Assembly (NCBI GenBank): GCA_963759955.1
Contig: CAVXCA010000092.1
Location: 1-64,000, forward strand
Length of the DNA stretch: 64,000 bases
Origin: Roseiarcus sp963759955
Lineage (GTDB): Bacteria > Pseudomonadota > Alphaproteobacteria > Rhizobiales > Beijerinckiaceae
Direction of reading: 5' to 3'
Shown here: piece after piece, positions 63,946-64,000 of the stretch
Layout of the letters: every line of letters starts with the position of its first letter
How positions within the stretch are numbered: the first letter of the stretch is position 1
Notes under the pieces: model-generated
The model's input: only the letters and a program-made list of their open reading frames with translations
The model's database searches: none
Told to the model about the DNA's origin: nothing
Made by a program: the position numbers and the translations under genes

Positions 63946-64000
63946 TTGGAAAACTTCAACGGCTTCGGCCTCGCCGCGCCGCTCGTGACCGCTTTGACCA
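63946..64000 (+). CDS. Start of a probable DEAD-box RNA helicase, cut by the window edge
   Basis: From a possible TTG start at 63946 the 18 visible codons read ENFNGFGLAAPLVTALT, which matches the Q-motif lead-in (F..FGL...L..AL) of DEAD-box helicases. The start may instead be the TTG at 63931. The 233-bp leader since the previous gene holds nothing else I can name and would be a long 5' UTR, as is common for cold-regulated helicase genes. Confidence 0.55.
   Translation, partial: MENFNGFGLAAPLVTALT

Overview
The window is a composite of three blocks that differ in gene content, base composition and gene integrity. Positions 1 to about 8.8 kb look planctomycetal: a type II pseudopilin-like DUF1559 protein, a very long proline- and asparagine-rich protein of a kind I associate with Isosphaera- or Gemmata-like planctomycetes, a DUF559 endonuclease embedded in palindromic repeats, and a possible sigma-factor remnant. 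Every recognisable protein here is cut by frameshifts. About 8.9 to 12.1 kb is a proteobacterial-type block of moderate GC: an intact MFS transporter, an intact UspA protein, then a truncated ABC-2 permease and a gutted patatin-like phospholipase. From about 12.15 kb to the right end the sequence is a high-GC alphaproteobacterial chromosome, probably Rhizobiales of the Beijerinckiaceae or Methylocystaceae type. That placement is inferred from gene content: cpdR beside N-formylglutamate amidohydrolase, an EcpR1/suhB-like sRNA and hisN, plus gltBD, phaC and a CIRCE-controlled groESL. Whether the blocks are joined by nature or by a chimeric assembly cannot be decided from the sequence, but the excess of frameshifts on the left makes an assembly artefact a serious possibility.

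Layout of the alphaproteobacterial block: a TPP-dependent enzyme and a TauE/SafE exporter (12.3-14.8 kb); a SEC-C protein and a CaiB-type CoA transferase; a DsbA-family isomerase with a small secreted protein; aroC and sseA; an outer-membrane barrel; a UspA-phaC pair; a LivK-like binding protein; glutamate synthase gltD and gltB (26.7-33.0 kb); threonine aldolase; a frameshifted Hsp20; an SbmA/BacA-type ABC exporter; groEL and groES with CIRCE; an S10 carboxypeptidase; a TMEM43 protein; an alanine-rich protein split by a probable frameshift; then cpdR, an N-formylglutamate amidohydrolase, a minus-strand sRNA and hisN.

The most interesting region is 49.5-58.2 kb. A TVP38/TMEM64 membrane domain fused to a flavin disulfide oxidoreductase is followed, with tiny gaps or overlaps, by a CDP-alcohol phosphatidyltransferase, a YnjB-type binding protein, a YnjC-type double permease, a YnjD-type ATPase and an AhpD-like protein. 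This is nearly the part list of the poorly understood E. coli ydjXYZ-ynjABCDEF region, rearranged and with an oxidoreductase fused to the TVP38 component.

The right end holds a HigBA-type toxin-antitoxin pair whose antitoxin appears fused to lipB only because of a probable one-base insertion, an isovaleryl-CoA dehydrogenase, an alpha/beta hydrolase, a pyruvate-kinase-like protein and the first codons of a probable DEAD-box RNA helicase. I found no tRNA or rRNA gene, CRISPR array or recognisable insertion sequence.
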